Source: Mycobacterium sp. ACS1612 (GTDB taxonomy: Bacteria; Actinomycetota; Actinomycetes; Mycobacteriales; Mycobacteriaceae). From it: 64,000 nt of DNA. Under the pieces are notes generated by a model. It ran no database searches. It was not told where the DNA came from and worked only from the letters and a program-made list of their open reading frames with translations. Both the position numbers and the translations under genes were made by a program. Positions 1 to 8,339 of this stretch are shown here, in pieces (the stretch's first letter is position 1; each line of letters opens with the position of its first letter). The stretch lies in contig NZ_LZHZ01000063.1 of the NCBI RefSeq assembly GCF_001667505.1, positions 1-64,000 of the forward strand, given 5' to 3'.

Positions 1-741
1 CGGGAGAACATCCGCTCGACCCGGTGGCAGGTCGGTGCGGCCCGGCGGCAGCTCCGAGCGGGCCGGGGCAGGCGTGAGCGGGCGACTGGGTGAGCCGCTA
101 CGCCGCGCGACGGGCTGGCCGCCTGCGGTCTGCGGAACGGGTGGCAGCACGCGCAGCAGGTCATTGAATTGCCGGACGGTGCGCAGACCCTCGTCCCACT
201 GGGCGCGGGTGCTGGTCACCGGCATCGACACCAGCGTCCAGTTCTGCTCGTTCCACATGATCTCGGCGCAGTCGGGCGCGGTGTGCGCGAACGTCACCAT
301 GCGCCGGTCACAGGCGCGCCTGGCGGCGTCGAGGTTGGTGGAGTACACCATCCGCGGGCCGATCGCGCCGAGCAACCAGATGTCGTTCTCGCGCGGTTCC
401 TTGATGCCTTTGAGCCGCAGATCGACGACGACGTTGGTGCCGACCTTGCGGTGCAGCGCGATGACCGTCGCAACGTCTTCCAGATCGAAGATGAACACGG
501 CCTCGCCGCGGATCTGGCCGAGCACCACGTTCTTGGCGGCGATGTCGCCGACGGTCGACATCACGCCGCGCTTCCAGCGCTTGATGATGTCCGCCGATTC
601 GTGCTCGTAGTCGAAGCCGTGCGACTTCGCCCAGGACTTCCGGCGGCGGCCCAGGCCGCGTCGACGGTCGATGTCGACGTACAGCAGCACCGCCGCACCC
701 ACGAAACAGAGCGCGGACAGCGTGAACCAAAGCGGGACCAT
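1..741 (-). CDS. Conserved membrane/secreted protein, Rv0383c-like (3' end outside window)
   Basis: An open frame runs on the minus strand from ATG at 741-739 to the window edge, giving 247 codons without a stop, so the C-terminus is missing. The protein starts with one hydrophobic segment (about residues 2-21), followed by basic residues and a soluble domain of about 150 residues with no motif I can assign. It ends in a low-complexity Pro/Arg/Gly tail. Its place directly downstream of clpB on the same strand matches Rv0383c next to Rv0384c (clpB) in M. tuberculosis, which is annotated as a possible conserved secreted protein. Function is unknown. The N-terminal segment could be an uncleaved anchor rather than a signal peptide. 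Confidence 0.75.
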   Translation of the reverse strand, partial: MVPLWFTLSALCFVGAAVLLYVDIDRRRGLGRRRKSWAKSHGFDYEHESADIIKRWKRGVMSTVGDIAAKNVVLGQIRGEAVFIFDLEDVATVIALHRKVGTNVVVDLRLKGIKEPRENDIWLLGAIGPRMVYSTNLDAARRACDRRMVTFAHTAPDCAEIMWNEQNWTLVSMPVTSTRAQWDEGLRTVRQFNDLLRVLPPVPQTAGGQPVARRSGSPSRPLTPAPARSELPPGRTDLPPGRADVLP

Positions 742-813
742 CGCCGCCTAGCCTACTTGCCGGGGCCGCCTAATCCCGAACTCAACGAGATCACAACCGT
801 GCATCTAGCCGCA

Positions 814-869
814 AAACGGTATTCCACCACGGAAAGTCCGACGAGTAGACGCGTGCTGGAATACCGTTT
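814..869. repeat. Long-armed inverted repeat between clpB and the Rv0383c-like gene
   Basis: The 13-bp arm at 814-826 (AAACGGTATTCCA) is perfectly repeated in inverted form at 857-869, separated by 30 bp. It lies 12 bp beyond the clpB stop and about 70 bp before the next start. It may be a weak factor-independent terminator or an operator. There is no T-run, and the 30-nt loop is long for a terminator. Confidence 0.5.
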
Positions 870-880
870 CGGCGGGAGGG

Positions 881-3427
881 TCAGCCCAAAACCAGCGACT
901 CGCCGTCCGGGCTGACGTTGACCGGCACGACGTCGCCGTCGTGCACCTCACCTGCCAGCAGCATCTTGGCCAACTGGTCGCCAATGGCTTGCTGGATCAG
1001 CCTGCGCAGCGGCCGGGCACCGTACATCGGGTCGAATCCGCGCTGGGCCAGCCACTGCTTGGCGGGCAGCGACACCTCGAGGGTGAGCCTGCGCTGCGCC
1101 AACCGCTTCTGCAGCTGGGCCAGCTGGATGTCGACGATGGCGACCAGCTCACCGGGTTCGAGACCGTCGAAGATGATCACGTCGTCGAGTCGGTTGATGA
1201 ACTCGGGCTTGAATGCCGAGCGCACCGCGGCCATCACCTGCTCCTCCGTCCCGCCCGCGCCCAGGTTGGACGTCAGGATCAGGATGGTGTTGCGGAAGTC
1301 GACCGTGCGGCCCTGACCGTCGGTCAACCGACCCTCGTCGAGCACAGCCAGCAGCACGTCGAACACGTCGGGATGGGCCTTTTCGATCTCGTCGAACAGG
1401 ATCACCGTGTACGGCCGCCGCCGCACCGCCTCGGTCAGCTGCCCGCCCTGGTCGTAGCCGATGTAGCCGGGAGGCGCACCGACCAGACGCGCGACGGAGT
1501 GCTTCTCGCCGTACTCGCTCATGTCGATGCGAACCATGGCGCGTTCGTCGTCAAATAGGAACTCCGCCAACGCTTTTGCGAGCTCGGTCTTACCGACACC
1601 GGTCGGGCCGAGGAACATGAACGAGCCGGTCGGCCGGTTCGGGTCCGCGACACCGGCACGGGACCGGCGCACCGCGTCGGAGACTGCCCGCACGGCCTTG
1701 CTCTGCCCGACGACGCGCTTGCCGAGCTCCTCTTCCATCCGCAGCAGCTTGGCGGTCTCGCCTTCGAGCATGCGGCCAGCCGGGATGCCGGTCCACGCCG
1801 ACACCACGTCGGCGATGTCGTCGGGCCCGACCTCCTCCTTGAGCATCACGTTCTCGCGAGCCTCGGCCTGCGGAATGGCGGCGTCCAACTTCTTCTCCAC
1901 CTCGGGGATGCGCCCGTAGCGCAACTCCGAAGCCTTGGCCAGATCACCGTCGCGCTCGGCCCGGTCGGCCTCGCCACGCAGCGTCTCCAACTGCTCTTTC
2001 AGCTCGCGGACGACGTCGATAACGTTCTTCTCGTTCTGCCAGCGGGTGGTCAGCTCGGCCAACTTCTCCTTCTGATCGGCCAGTTCGGCGCGCAGCTTCT
2101 CCAGCCGTTCCTTGGAGGCCTCGTCTTCTTCTTTGGCCAGCGCCATCTCCTCGATCTCGAGTCGACGCACCAACCGCTCGACCTCGTCGATCTCGACGGG
2201 CCGTGAGTCGATCTCCATGCGCAGCCGCGACGCGGCCTCGTCGACCAGGTCGATGGCCTTGTCCGGCAGGAACCGGGCGGTGATGTAACGGTCGGACAGC
2301 GTGGCCGCCGCGACCAGTGCCGAGTCGGTGATGCGCACGCCGTGGTGCACCTCGTAGCGGTCCTTGAGGCCACGCAGGATGCCGACGGTGTCCTCCACCG
2401 ACGGCTCGCCCACGAACACCTGCTGGAAGCGGCGTTCCAGCGCGGCGTCCTTCTCGATGTACTTGCGGTACTCGTCGAGCGTCGTCGCGCCGACCAGGCG
2501 CAATTCACCACGAGCCAGCATCGGTTTGATCATGTTGCCCGCGTCCATCGAGCCCTCGCCGGTCGCGCCCGCACCCACGATGGTGTGCAACTCGTCGATG
2601 AACGTGATGATCTGACCGGCCGAGTTCTTGATGTCGTCGAGCACGGCCTTGAGTCGTTCCTCGAACTCGCCGCGGTACTTCGACCCCGCGACCATCGAGC
2701 CGAGGTCCAAGGAGATGACGGTCTTGTCGCGCAGGCTCTCCGGCACGTCGCCTGCCACGATGCGCTGGGCTAAACCCTCGACGATCGCGGTCTTGCCGAC
2801 ACCGGGCTCACCGATGAGCACCGGGTTGTTCTTGGTGCGACGGCTCAGCACCTGCACGACACGACGAATCTCGTTGTCGCGCCCGATGACCGGGTCCAAC
2901 TTGCCCTCGCGGGCACGCGCGGTCAGGTCGGTTGAGTACTTCTCCAGCGCCTGATAGCTGCCCTCGGGGTCGGGGCTGGTGACGCGGGCACTGCCGCGCA
3001 CCTTGACGAACGCCTCGCGCAGCGCCTGCGGTGAGGCGCCGTGGTTGGTGAGCAGCTTGGCGACGTCGGAGTCGCCGGTGGCGAGCCCGACCATCAGGTG
3101 CTCGGTCGAGACGTACTCGTCGTCCATCTCGGTGGCGAGGTTCTGCGCGGTCGTGATCGCGGCCAGCGACTGCGGGCTCAGCTGCGGCTGCGATGCGGCG
3201 CCGCTGGCGCTGGGCAGCCGGTCGAGGAGCCGTTGCGTCTCGGCGCGGATGGTCGCCGGTTCGACGCCGACGGCCTCCAACAGCGGCGCGGCGATGCCAT
3301 CGTTCTGGGTGAGCAGCGCCATCAACAGGTGGGCGGGCGTGATCTGCGGATTGCCTGCGGCCGTGGCGGCCTGCAGGGACGCGGTCAACGCAGCCTGGGT
3401 CTTGGTCGTCGGATTGAACGAATCCAC
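881..3427 (-). CDS. clpB: ClpB disaggregase (Hsp100 chaperone)
   Basis: The 848-residue protein has the full ClpB layout. It has an N-terminal Clp repeat domain (about 1-150) and a first AAA+ module with Walker A GEPGVGKT near residue 206. A long Glu/Lys-rich coiled-coil middle domain follows (about 400-530), then a second AAA+ module with Walker A GPTGVGKT and sensor motifs. ClpB is a hexameric ATPase that threads aggregated proteins together with DnaK/DnaJ/GrpE in the cytosol. The GTG start at 3427 is supported by a GGAGGA Shine-Dalgarno sequence a few bases upstream. The gene is preceded by an HspR operator and a SigH/SigE-like promoter, like the dnaK operon about 9 kb away, so the two disaggregation partners appear co-regulated. 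Confidence 0.98.
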   Translation of the reverse strand: MDSFNPTTKTQAALTASLQAATAAGNPQITPAHLLMALLTQNDGIAAPLLEAVGVEPATIRAETQRLLDRLPSASGAASQPQLSPQSLAAITTAQNLATEMDDEYVSTEHLMVGLATGDSDVAKLLTNHGASPQALREAFVKVRGSARVTSPDPEGSYQALEKYSTDLTARAREGKLDPVIGRDNEIRRVVQVLSRRTKNNPVLIGEPGVGKTAIVEGLAQRIVAGDVPESLRDKTVISLDLGSMVAGSKYRGEFEERLKAVLDDIKNSAGQIITFIDELHTIVGAGATGEGSMDAGNMIKPMLARGELRLVGATTLDEYRKYIEKDAALERRFQQVFVGEPSVEDTVGILRGLKDRYEVHHGVRITDSALVAAATLSDRYITARFLPDKAIDLVDEAASRLRMEIDSRPVEIDEVERLVRRLEIEEMALAKEEDEASKERLEKLRAELADQKEKLAELTTRWQNEKNVIDVVRELKEQLETLRGEADRAERDGDLAKASELRYGRIPEVEKKLDAAIPQAEARENVMLKEEVGPDDIADVVSAWTGIPAGRMLEGETAKLLRMEEELGKRVVGQSKAVRAVSDAVRRSRAGVADPNRPTGSFMFLGPTGVGKTELAKALAEFLFDDERAMVRIDMSEYGEKHSVARLVGAPPGYIGYDQGGQLTEAVRRRPYTVILFDEIEKAHPDVFDVLLAVLDEGRLTDGQGRTVDFRNTILILTSNLGAGGTEEQVMAAVRSAFKPEFINRLDDVIIFDGLEPGELVAIVDIQLAQLQKRLAQRRLTLEVSLPAKQWLAQRGFDPMYGARPLRRLIQQAIGDQLAKMLLAGEVHDGDVVPVNVSPDGESLVLG

Positions 3428-3480
3428 GACGGTCCTCCGATCGTTCGAAAAGGGCCTGATAAATGCTTGTCCGCTTGTTC

Positions 3481-3506
3481 AACGTCGTCAAGGTTGAGTC
3501 TGTTCC
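3481..3506 (-). promoter_or_regulatory. SigH/SigE-type promoter of clpB
   Basis: On the minus strand GGAAC (3506-3502) is followed after exactly 17 bp by CGTT (3484-3481). This matches the GGAAC/CGTT consensus of SigH and SigE promoters in mycobacteria. The -35 element sits inside the HAIR spacer, so HspR binding should block it. An identically spaced pair precedes dnaK. Confidence 0.65.
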
Positions 3507-3513
3507 GCTCAAG
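3493..3513. promoter_or_regulatory. HAIR element: HspR operator of clpB
   Basis: GTTGAGT and GCTCAAG flank a 7-bp spacer, closely matching the HAIR consensus CTTGAGT-N7-ACTCAAG bound by the HspR repressor. It lies about 65-85 bp upstream of the clpB start and overlaps the -35-like element described separately. Confidence 0.8.
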
Positions 3514-3578
3514 TCTAGCTTTTTTCCGCTCGGCGGGTCGCGCAGGGGTTCGCAAGGCCCGTCGGCCCCGCTTGACGC

Positions 3579-3829
3579 ATGCGCGCACTGCTCGCCGGCC
3601 TGACGATCGTGGCGGTGGTGGGCGTGTCGACCGCAGGTCCGGTCGCGGCGGCCACCGACGAGGCGGACTTCCAAACAGGTTGGTACGCAAGCAGGAAATC
3701 CGACGGGCCCTCGCCAACGTCCAATTCCGGGCCGCCAACCAGCCGCACACCAAGACGTTGGACGTCGAGTTCCTCCGCGACGGCTCAGACTGGAAAGCCT
3801 GCCGCTACGACGCCGGTCGATCCCTATAG
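3579..3829 (+). pseudogene. Small secreted protein gene with an internal frameshift
   Basis: From ATG 3579 the frame encodes a clear signal peptide (MRALLAGLTIVAVVGVSTAG then an Ala-rich cleavage region) and a short acidic stretch ending near 3680. Normal mycobacterial codon use then continues in another frame from about 3678 to the TAG at 3827-3829, encoding about 50 residues (LVRKQEIRRALANVQFR and on). The change of phase fits loss of one base near 3670-3690. Joined, the two parts make a roughly 83-residue exported protein. The original first frame would run on into the next gene. This may be a true pseudogene, an assembly error or, less likely, programmed frameshifting. I do not recognise the family. 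Confidence 0.5.
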
Positions 3830-3837
3830 TTCGACGA

Positions 3838-4500
3838 GTGCTGACCGAACTCATCCCGCTGGCTTTGGTCATCGCGCTGTCGCCGCTGTCCATCATCCCG
3901 GCGGTGCTGGTGTTGCACACGTCGCAGCCCCGACCGACCGGCGTGGCGTTTCTGGCCGGTTGGCTGATCGGCCTTACGGCGCTGACGATCGTCTTCCTCG
4001 AACTGTCGAACCTCGTCGTCGACCTCAGCAAGCCGCCGACATGGGCATCCTGGGTCCGCATCGTCGTCGGCGCGGCGCTGATCGTGTTCGGCATCTACCG
4101 CTGGCTCACCCGCAAGCGGGCAGCGCACACCCCGGCCTGGATGCAGAAGCTGGGCACGCTCTCGCCCGCACGCGCCGGCCTGGCCGCCATGGCACTGGCC
4201 GTGGTGAACCCCAAGGTGCTGTTCATGTGTGTCGCAGCGGGTTTGGCGATCGGCACCGGCGGCCTCGGCAGCGCCCACGCGTGGGTCGCCGTAATGTGGT
4301 TCGTCGCGGTCGCGGGTTCGACGGTGGCGCTGCCGATCCTCGCCTACGCCGTGTCGGGCGATCGCCTCGACGAACCCCTACAGCGGCTCAAGGACTGGAT
4401 GGAGCAGCAGCACGCGACGCTGGTCGCCGCGATTCTGGTGGTGGTTGGTGTTCTGGTGCTGTACAAGGGGATTCACGGTTTACAGCTCGGGCAGGCGTAG
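3838..4500 (+). CDS. GAP-family (Sap-like) polytopic membrane protein
   Basis: This 220-residue protein has about six hydrophobic segments and the arrangement of the GAP/Sap family (sulfolipid- or glycopeptidolipid-addressing proteins), relatives of the LysE transporter superfamily. The N-terminal segment MLTELIPLALVIALSPLSII and the later NPKV motif in a central helix are typical of the family. Family members help move surface lipids or other small molecules across the mycobacterial membrane, but the substrate here cannot be read from the sequence. Translation starts at GTG 3838, 8 bp after the frameshifted gene. The 3' end overlaps the convergent TetR gene by 21 bp. Confidence 0.8.
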   Translation: MLTELIPLALVIALSPLSIIPAVLVLHTSQPRPTGVAFLAGWLIGLTALTIVFLELSNLVVDLSKPPTWASWVRIVVGAALIVFGIYRWLTRKRAAHTPAWMQKLGTLSPARAGLAAMALAVVNPKVLFMCVAAGLAIGTGGLGSAHAWVAVMWFVAVAGSTVALPILAYAVSGDRLDEPLQRLKDWMEQQHATLVAAILVVVGVLVLYKGIHGLQLGQA

Positions 4501-5118
4501 CTCCGCCGGGTCAGCCGTCAGGTATCTGGTCACGGTCGGCGCGATCAACACAACCACGTCGTCGGCGGGCAACGTCGCCAGCGGCGGCACCTCCATGACA
4601 TAGCGCAGCAGCGCCGTTCCCACCAGTTGGCTCGCGGCCAGCATCGCCCGCAACCGCGCCTGCTCGCCGCCTCCGAGCACCTCCGAGACCGCTGTCAGCA
4701 CGTAGTTCTGCATGAAACCGCGGAACGCGTCATGCGCGTCGGTGTTCGACGTGGCCGATTGCAGCATCGCCCGCATGCTGTCGGCGGTCTCGGGCGACTC
4801 CCAGATCCGCAGATACGTGCGCACCATCCTGGTGCCGATGTCCAAATCGTCGTCGGGCCCGCCGGTGAGCGCGGCCACCAAGACGTCCGGGTCGATGATC
4901 AAACGCAGGGATTGACGGAACAACTCCTCTTTCGACCCGAACAGATAAAGCACCATCGACGGGTCGACATGCGCGTCCTTGGCGATCGCGCGCAGCGTCG
5001 TCTTCTCGTATCCCTCCGCCGCGAACCGCTGTTTGGCCGCCGCCAGCACCGCGTCGCGGGACACCGGTTCGCCTTGGCGACGGCCACGACGCTTCGGCGT
5101 CTTGGCAGGTGGCGGCAC
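4480..5118 (-). CDS. TetR/AcrR-family transcriptional regulator
   Basis: The 212-residue protein opens with a basic stretch, then a typical TetR helix-turn-helix (about residues 20-65: DAVLAAAKQRFAAEGYEKTT, AIAKDAHVDPSMVLYLFGSK). A helical ligand-binding domain follows, with a conserved tail reading VVLIAPTVTRYL. It is transcribed divergently from the membrane protein gene at 5219. The 100-bp gap carries two related palindromes, so it most likely represses that gene and itself. The ligand is unknown. Confidence 0.88.
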   Translation of the reverse strand: MPPPAKTPKRRGRRQGEPVSRDAVLAAAKQRFAAEGYEKTTLRAIAKDAHVDPSMVLYLFGSKEELFRQSLRLIIDPDVLVAALTGGPDDDLDIGTRMVRTYLRIWESPETADSMRAMLQSATSNTDAHDAFRGFMQNYVLTAVSEVLGGGEQARLRAMLAASQLVGTALLRYVMEVPPLATLPADDVVVLIAPTVTRYLTADPAELRLPEL

Positions 5119-5132
5119 ATCTCGACACTAGC

Positions 5133-5152
5133 ATTTCAATGACTGTTGAAAT
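5133..5152. promoter_or_regulatory. Palindromic operator 1 for the divergent TetR regulator
   Basis: ATTTCAA and TTGAAAT form a perfect inverted repeat around a 6-bp centre, 15 bp upstream of the TetR start. A related copy lies at 5189-5208. The position suggests autorepression. Confidence 0.6.
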
Positions 5153-5188
5153 CTGGGTCGCCCGGCGCTACGCTCGCACACAGCAATT

Positions 5189-5208
5189 AATTCAACAATG
5201 GATGAAAA
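5189..5208. promoter_or_regulatory. Operator 2 (degenerate copy) overlapping the ribosome-binding region of the membrane protein gene
   Basis: This 20-bp stretch matches the reverse complement of operator 1 at 14 of 20 positions (core TTCAACA, TGAAA). It overlaps the GAAAAGG Shine-Dalgarno region 9 bp before ATG 5219. Confidence 0.5.
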
Positions 5209-5218
5209 GGACTGAGCG

Positions 5219-6238
5219 ATGACAGAGACTTCGCTGGGCACGCCGGTACGGCACGCCCAACACGCGTCACCCGTCCATGAACCGCCCGCGACGATCCGCG
5301 CCACCGGCGTCGTCGTCGTACTCGCCGTCGTGATCGCGATCCTCGCGATCGCGTTCGCGCTGCCTGCTGTGCGGTCCAAGCCGAACCACATCCCTATCGG
5401 CGCGGCCGGGCCGACGGCGGCAAGCGGACAGATCGCCGACATGCTCGAGCAGCACACGCCCGGCGCGTTCGCCGTCACCTACTACCCCGGCGAGGACGCG
5501 TTGCGCGACGCGATCCGCAACCGAGATATCTACGGCGGCATCGCATTCGGGCCTGATAAGCCGTCCCTGCTGATCGCGACGGGCGGTAGCCCGATGGTCG
5601 CGCAGATGCTGACCCAGATCGGCGCAGGTATCGCGCAGCAGTCGGGCATGCCGTTGCACACTGAGGACCTCGCGCCGCCGACCACGTCGGACCCCCGTGG
5701 AGCGGGCCTGGCCGCCTCGGCGCTGCCGATCACGTTGGCGGGGCTGCTGCCCGCCATCGCCCTGGTGCTGGTTCTGCGGCGCGAGATCTGGTCCCGCTTC
5801 GTCGCCGCGGTCGCGTTCGCCGGCGTTGCAGGCGTCGGCATCGCCGCCCTGCTGCGCTACGTGTTCGGGTCCATCGAGGACAACATGTGGCTGGTGGCGG
5901 CCGGGTTGACGCTGGGCCTGCTGGCCGCGGGCCTGGCGATGCTGGGGCTGGGGTCGCTGTTCGGCCGGGTGGGATTGGCGATCGGCGCGCTGCTGGGGAT
6001 GCTGCTGGGCAATCCGCTGTCAGGGCTGGCCAGCGCGCCCGAGATGCTGCCTGCCGGCTGGGGCGCCCTTGGCCAGTGGCTGCCGCAGGGGGCGACGGCG
6101 ACGTTGCTGCGGTCGACCGCCTTCTTCGACGGTGCAGGCGCGGCGACCGCGATCGCGGTGTTGACCGGCTGGGCCGTTGCCGGTACCGCGCTGATCGCGC
6201 TCGCCGCCGTTCGCCAGCGCAGGGCAGTCCCCGCCTAA
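5219..6238 (+). CDS. TetR-controlled membrane protein, ABC-2/DUF3533-like topology
   Basis: The 339-residue protein has an N-terminal transmembrane helix (about 29-52), then a soluble extracytoplasmic domain of about 110 residues containing TYYPGEDALRDAIRNRDIYG. About six closely spaced C-terminal helices follow. This resembles YhgE/Pip-type and ABC-2-permease-like membrane proteins. No ATPase gene is adjacent, so calling it a transporter is an inference. It is transcribed away from the TetR gene and its Shine-Dalgarno overlaps a predicted operator, so it is probably induced when the repressor binds a ligand. Such pairs often confer tolerance to lipophilic compounds. Confidence 0.75.
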   Translation: MTETSLGTPVRHAQHASPVHEPPATIRATGVVVVLAVVIAILAIAFALPAVRSKPNHIPIGAAGPTAASGQIADMLEQHTPGAFAVTYYPGEDALRDAIRNRDIYGGIAFGPDKPSLLIATGGSPMVAQMLTQIGAGIAQQSGMPLHTEDLAPPTTSDPRGAGLAASALPITLAGLLPAIALVLVLRREIWSRFVAAVAFAGVAGVGIAALLRYVFGSIEDNMWLVAAGLTLGLLAAGLAMLGLGSLFGRVGLAIGALLGMLLGNPLSGLASAPEMLPAGWGALGQWLPQGATATLLRSTAFFDGAGAATAIAVLTGWAVAGTALIALAAVRQRRAVPA

Positions 6239-6249
6239 ACTCGGGCGGC

Positions 6250-7416
6250 GTGGGACTGGACGACCGCGGTGCACTGCGCACACTGCGCGACGCGGTCGAC
6301 CCCACGTTGGGGTCCGACGGGCTGATCCGCCGGTTCTACACCCGTTGGTTCGCCATCGACACTTCGGCACGGGATCTGTTCCCGCCGGACATGGCGGCGC
6401 AGCGCAACGCATTCGCCCAGGCGGTCACGTGGTTGTTCTCCGAGATGATCGCCCAGCGCGCCGAGGAACCGATCGCGTTCCTCGCGCAGCTGGGCCGCGA
6501 TCACCGCAAATACGGTGTGCTGCAACGGCATTACGACAGCATGCAGGATGCGCTGCTGACCACGCTGCGCAGTCACCTGATCGAGAGTTGGGACGACCGG
6601 CTGGCCGCGGCCACTCATGACGCCGTCGCGTTGATCATCGGGGTGATGCGCGGGGCCGCCGACGCCGAGAAGGGTCCCCCATTCCGCGACGGCACGGTGA
6701 TCGAGCACCTGCGGCTCACCCGCGACGTCTCGGTGATCCGGTTGCAACTCGATCAGCCGCTGTACTACCACCCGGGCCAGTACGTGACGGTGCAGGTGCC
6801 GCAATGGCCGCATCGGTGGCGGTTCCTGAGCCCCGCGATCCCCGCCGACCGCGGCGGGGCCATCGAGTTCCACGTCCGCTCGGTGACCGGCGGCATGGTC
6901 AGCCCCGCGATCATCGGCGAGACGAAACCCGGTGACAGGTGGCGGCTGTCGAATCCGCACGGCGGCATGCACGTCGACCGGACCGCAGGCGACGTGCTGA
7001 TGGTCGCGGGCAGCACGGGTCTCGCGCCGCTGCGCACCCTGATCATGGACCTCACCCGGTACGGCGAAAACCCGCGCGTGCATTTGTTCTTCGGCGCCCG
7101 CTACCCCAGTGAGCTCTATGACCTTCGCACGCTGTGGCAGATCGCGTCGACCAACCCGTGGTTGTCGGTGACGCCGGTGTCGGAGTTCAACACCGATCCG
7201 CCGTGGGCCGCTGACTACCCCGACGTGCAACCGCCGCGCGGGTTGCATGTCCGGCAGACGGGCCTGCTCCCCGACGTGGTGACGCGCTACGGCGGGTGGG
7301 GTGATCGGCAGATCCTGATCTGCGGCGGCCCGCAGATGGTGGAGGCCACCAAGGCAGCGCTGATCGCCAAGGGCGCACCGGCAGAGCGGATCCAACACGA
7401 TCCGCTTGCCAGCTGA
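6250..7416 (+). CDS. Flavohemoglobin-type globin/FAD/NAD oxidoreductase (Rv0385-like)
   Basis: This 388-residue protein has three domains. An N-terminal globin-like domain (about 1-135) has a candidate proximal His in DHRKYGV near residue 85. A FAD-binding domain (about 145-245) has RFLS in place of the usual RxYS, and a NAD(P)-binding domain has GSTGLAPL near 254 and ICGGPQMV near the end. The GTG at 6250 was chosen because it gives a standard globin N-terminus and lies 11 bp after the preceding stop. Rv0385 occupies the same place near clpB in M. tuberculosis and belongs to the type II flavohemoglobins, which differ from classical NO dioxygenases in their haem pocket. NO dioxygenase activity should not be assumed. 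Confidence 0.85.
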   Translation: MGLDDRGALRTLRDAVDPTLGSDGLIRRFYTRWFAIDTSARDLFPPDMAAQRNAFAQAVTWLFSEMIAQRAEEPIAFLAQLGRDHRKYGVLQRHYDSMQDALLTTLRSHLIESWDDRLAAATHDAVALIIGVMRGAADAEKGPPFRDGTVIEHLRLTRDVSVIRLQLDQPLYYHPGQYVTVQVPQWPHRWRFLSPAIPADRGGAIEFHVRSVTGGMVSPAIIGETKPGDRWRLSNPHGGMHVDRTAGDVLMVAGSTGLAPLRTLIMDLTRYGENPRVHLFFGARYPSELYDLRTLWQIASTNPWLSVTPVSEFNTDPPWAADYPDVQPPRGLHVRQTGLLPDVVTRYGGWGDRQILICGGPQMVEATKAALIAKGAPAERIQHDPLAS

Positions 7417-7436
7417 GCGTGGCAGGATCGTTCACC

Positions 7437-8339
7437 ATGGCCGAGTTCGAAAGCGTCGTGCTGAAGGACCCCTCATCGTCGGTGACCGCCACCTTCGTCC
7501 CGGTCGCGGGCATGGTGGGCACCTCGCTCGCCGACGGCGGCGACGAGTTCCTCGGTCAGCGCCGCGGGCTCGACGCCTATGTGAACGCGGGCAAGACCAT
7601 GGGCATCCCGATCCTGTACCCGTGGGCAAACCGGTTGAGCGCCAGCAAGTATGGGATCAACGGCGCCGTTGTCACGCTGACGCCGGGGACCGGCGGGGTA
7701 CGCACCGACGAACACGGTGTGCCGATCCACGGTGTGCTCGCCGCCTACCCCGGGTGGCTGGTCACCGCGCGCACGGAGAACACGCTGACGGCAGTCCTCG
7801 ACTTCGGCGGCAAGCCACGGCTGCTGGCGTCGTTCCCCTTCCCCCACCTGCTCACCCAGCACGTGACACTGCAGGATCGCACGCTGGCCATCGAGACGAC
7901 GGTGATGCCGACGACGTCGGCATCGGTGCCGTTGTGCTTCGGCTATCACCCGTATTTCACGATTCCGGGTGTGCCGCGCGAAGAGTGGCGGCTGACCACG
8001 CCGTCGATGCGCCGTCTGCCGGTGGACAACTGGGGCATCCCCACCGGTGAGCACGAGGACTGGAACGGCGCCACCGAGCCGCTGAAGACCGTCACCTACG
8101 ACGACGGCTTCGACAACGTTCCGGAAGGGGCGGTGTTCGCACTGTCCGGCGGCGACCGCCGCGTCGAGGTCAAGTTCGACAAGGGCTATCCGGCGGCTCA
8201 GCTGTTCGCGCCCAAGACCGACGACATCGTCGCGATCGAACCGATGGCGGCGCCAACGGATTCACTGCGCCGCGGCACGTACCGCTATGCGGTGCCCGGT
8301 AAGCCGGAAACCGCCCGATTCTCGATCACCGTCACCTAG
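7437..8339 (+). CDS. Aldose 1-epimerase family protein
   Basis: The roughly 300-residue protein has a galactose-mutarotase-like fold signature. A catalytic His lies in the segment GYHPYFTIPG, and a catalytic Glu in VAIEPMAAPTDSL near the C-terminus. Such enzymes interconvert alpha and beta anomers of hexoses or hexose-6-phosphates in the cytosol. ATG 7437 is preferred over the in-frame GTG 7419, which sits almost on the preceding stop. An AGGA sequence precedes the ATG. The 3' end overlaps the convergent hspR gene by four bases. Confidence 0.88.
   Translation: MAEFESVVLKDPSSSVTATFVPVAGMVGTSLADGGDEFLGQRRGLDAYVNAGKTMGIPILYPWANRLSASKYGINGAVVTLTPGTGGVRTDEHGVPIHGVLAAYPGWLVTARTENTLTAVLDFGGKPRLLASFPFPHLLTQHVTLQDRTLAIETTVMPTTSASVPLCFGYHPYFTIPGVPREEWRLTTPSMRRLPVDNWGIPTGEHEDWNGATEPLKTVTYDDGFDNVPEGAVFALSGGDRRVEVKFDKGYPAAQLFAPKTDDIVAIEPMAAPTDSLRRGTYRYAVPGKPETARFSITVT

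Noticed and set aside
6250..7416. Classical NO-dioxygenase flavohemoglobin (Hmp)
   Set aside because: The FAD motif differs from RxYS and the globin pocket is not of type I; only the wider flavohemoglobin family is supported.
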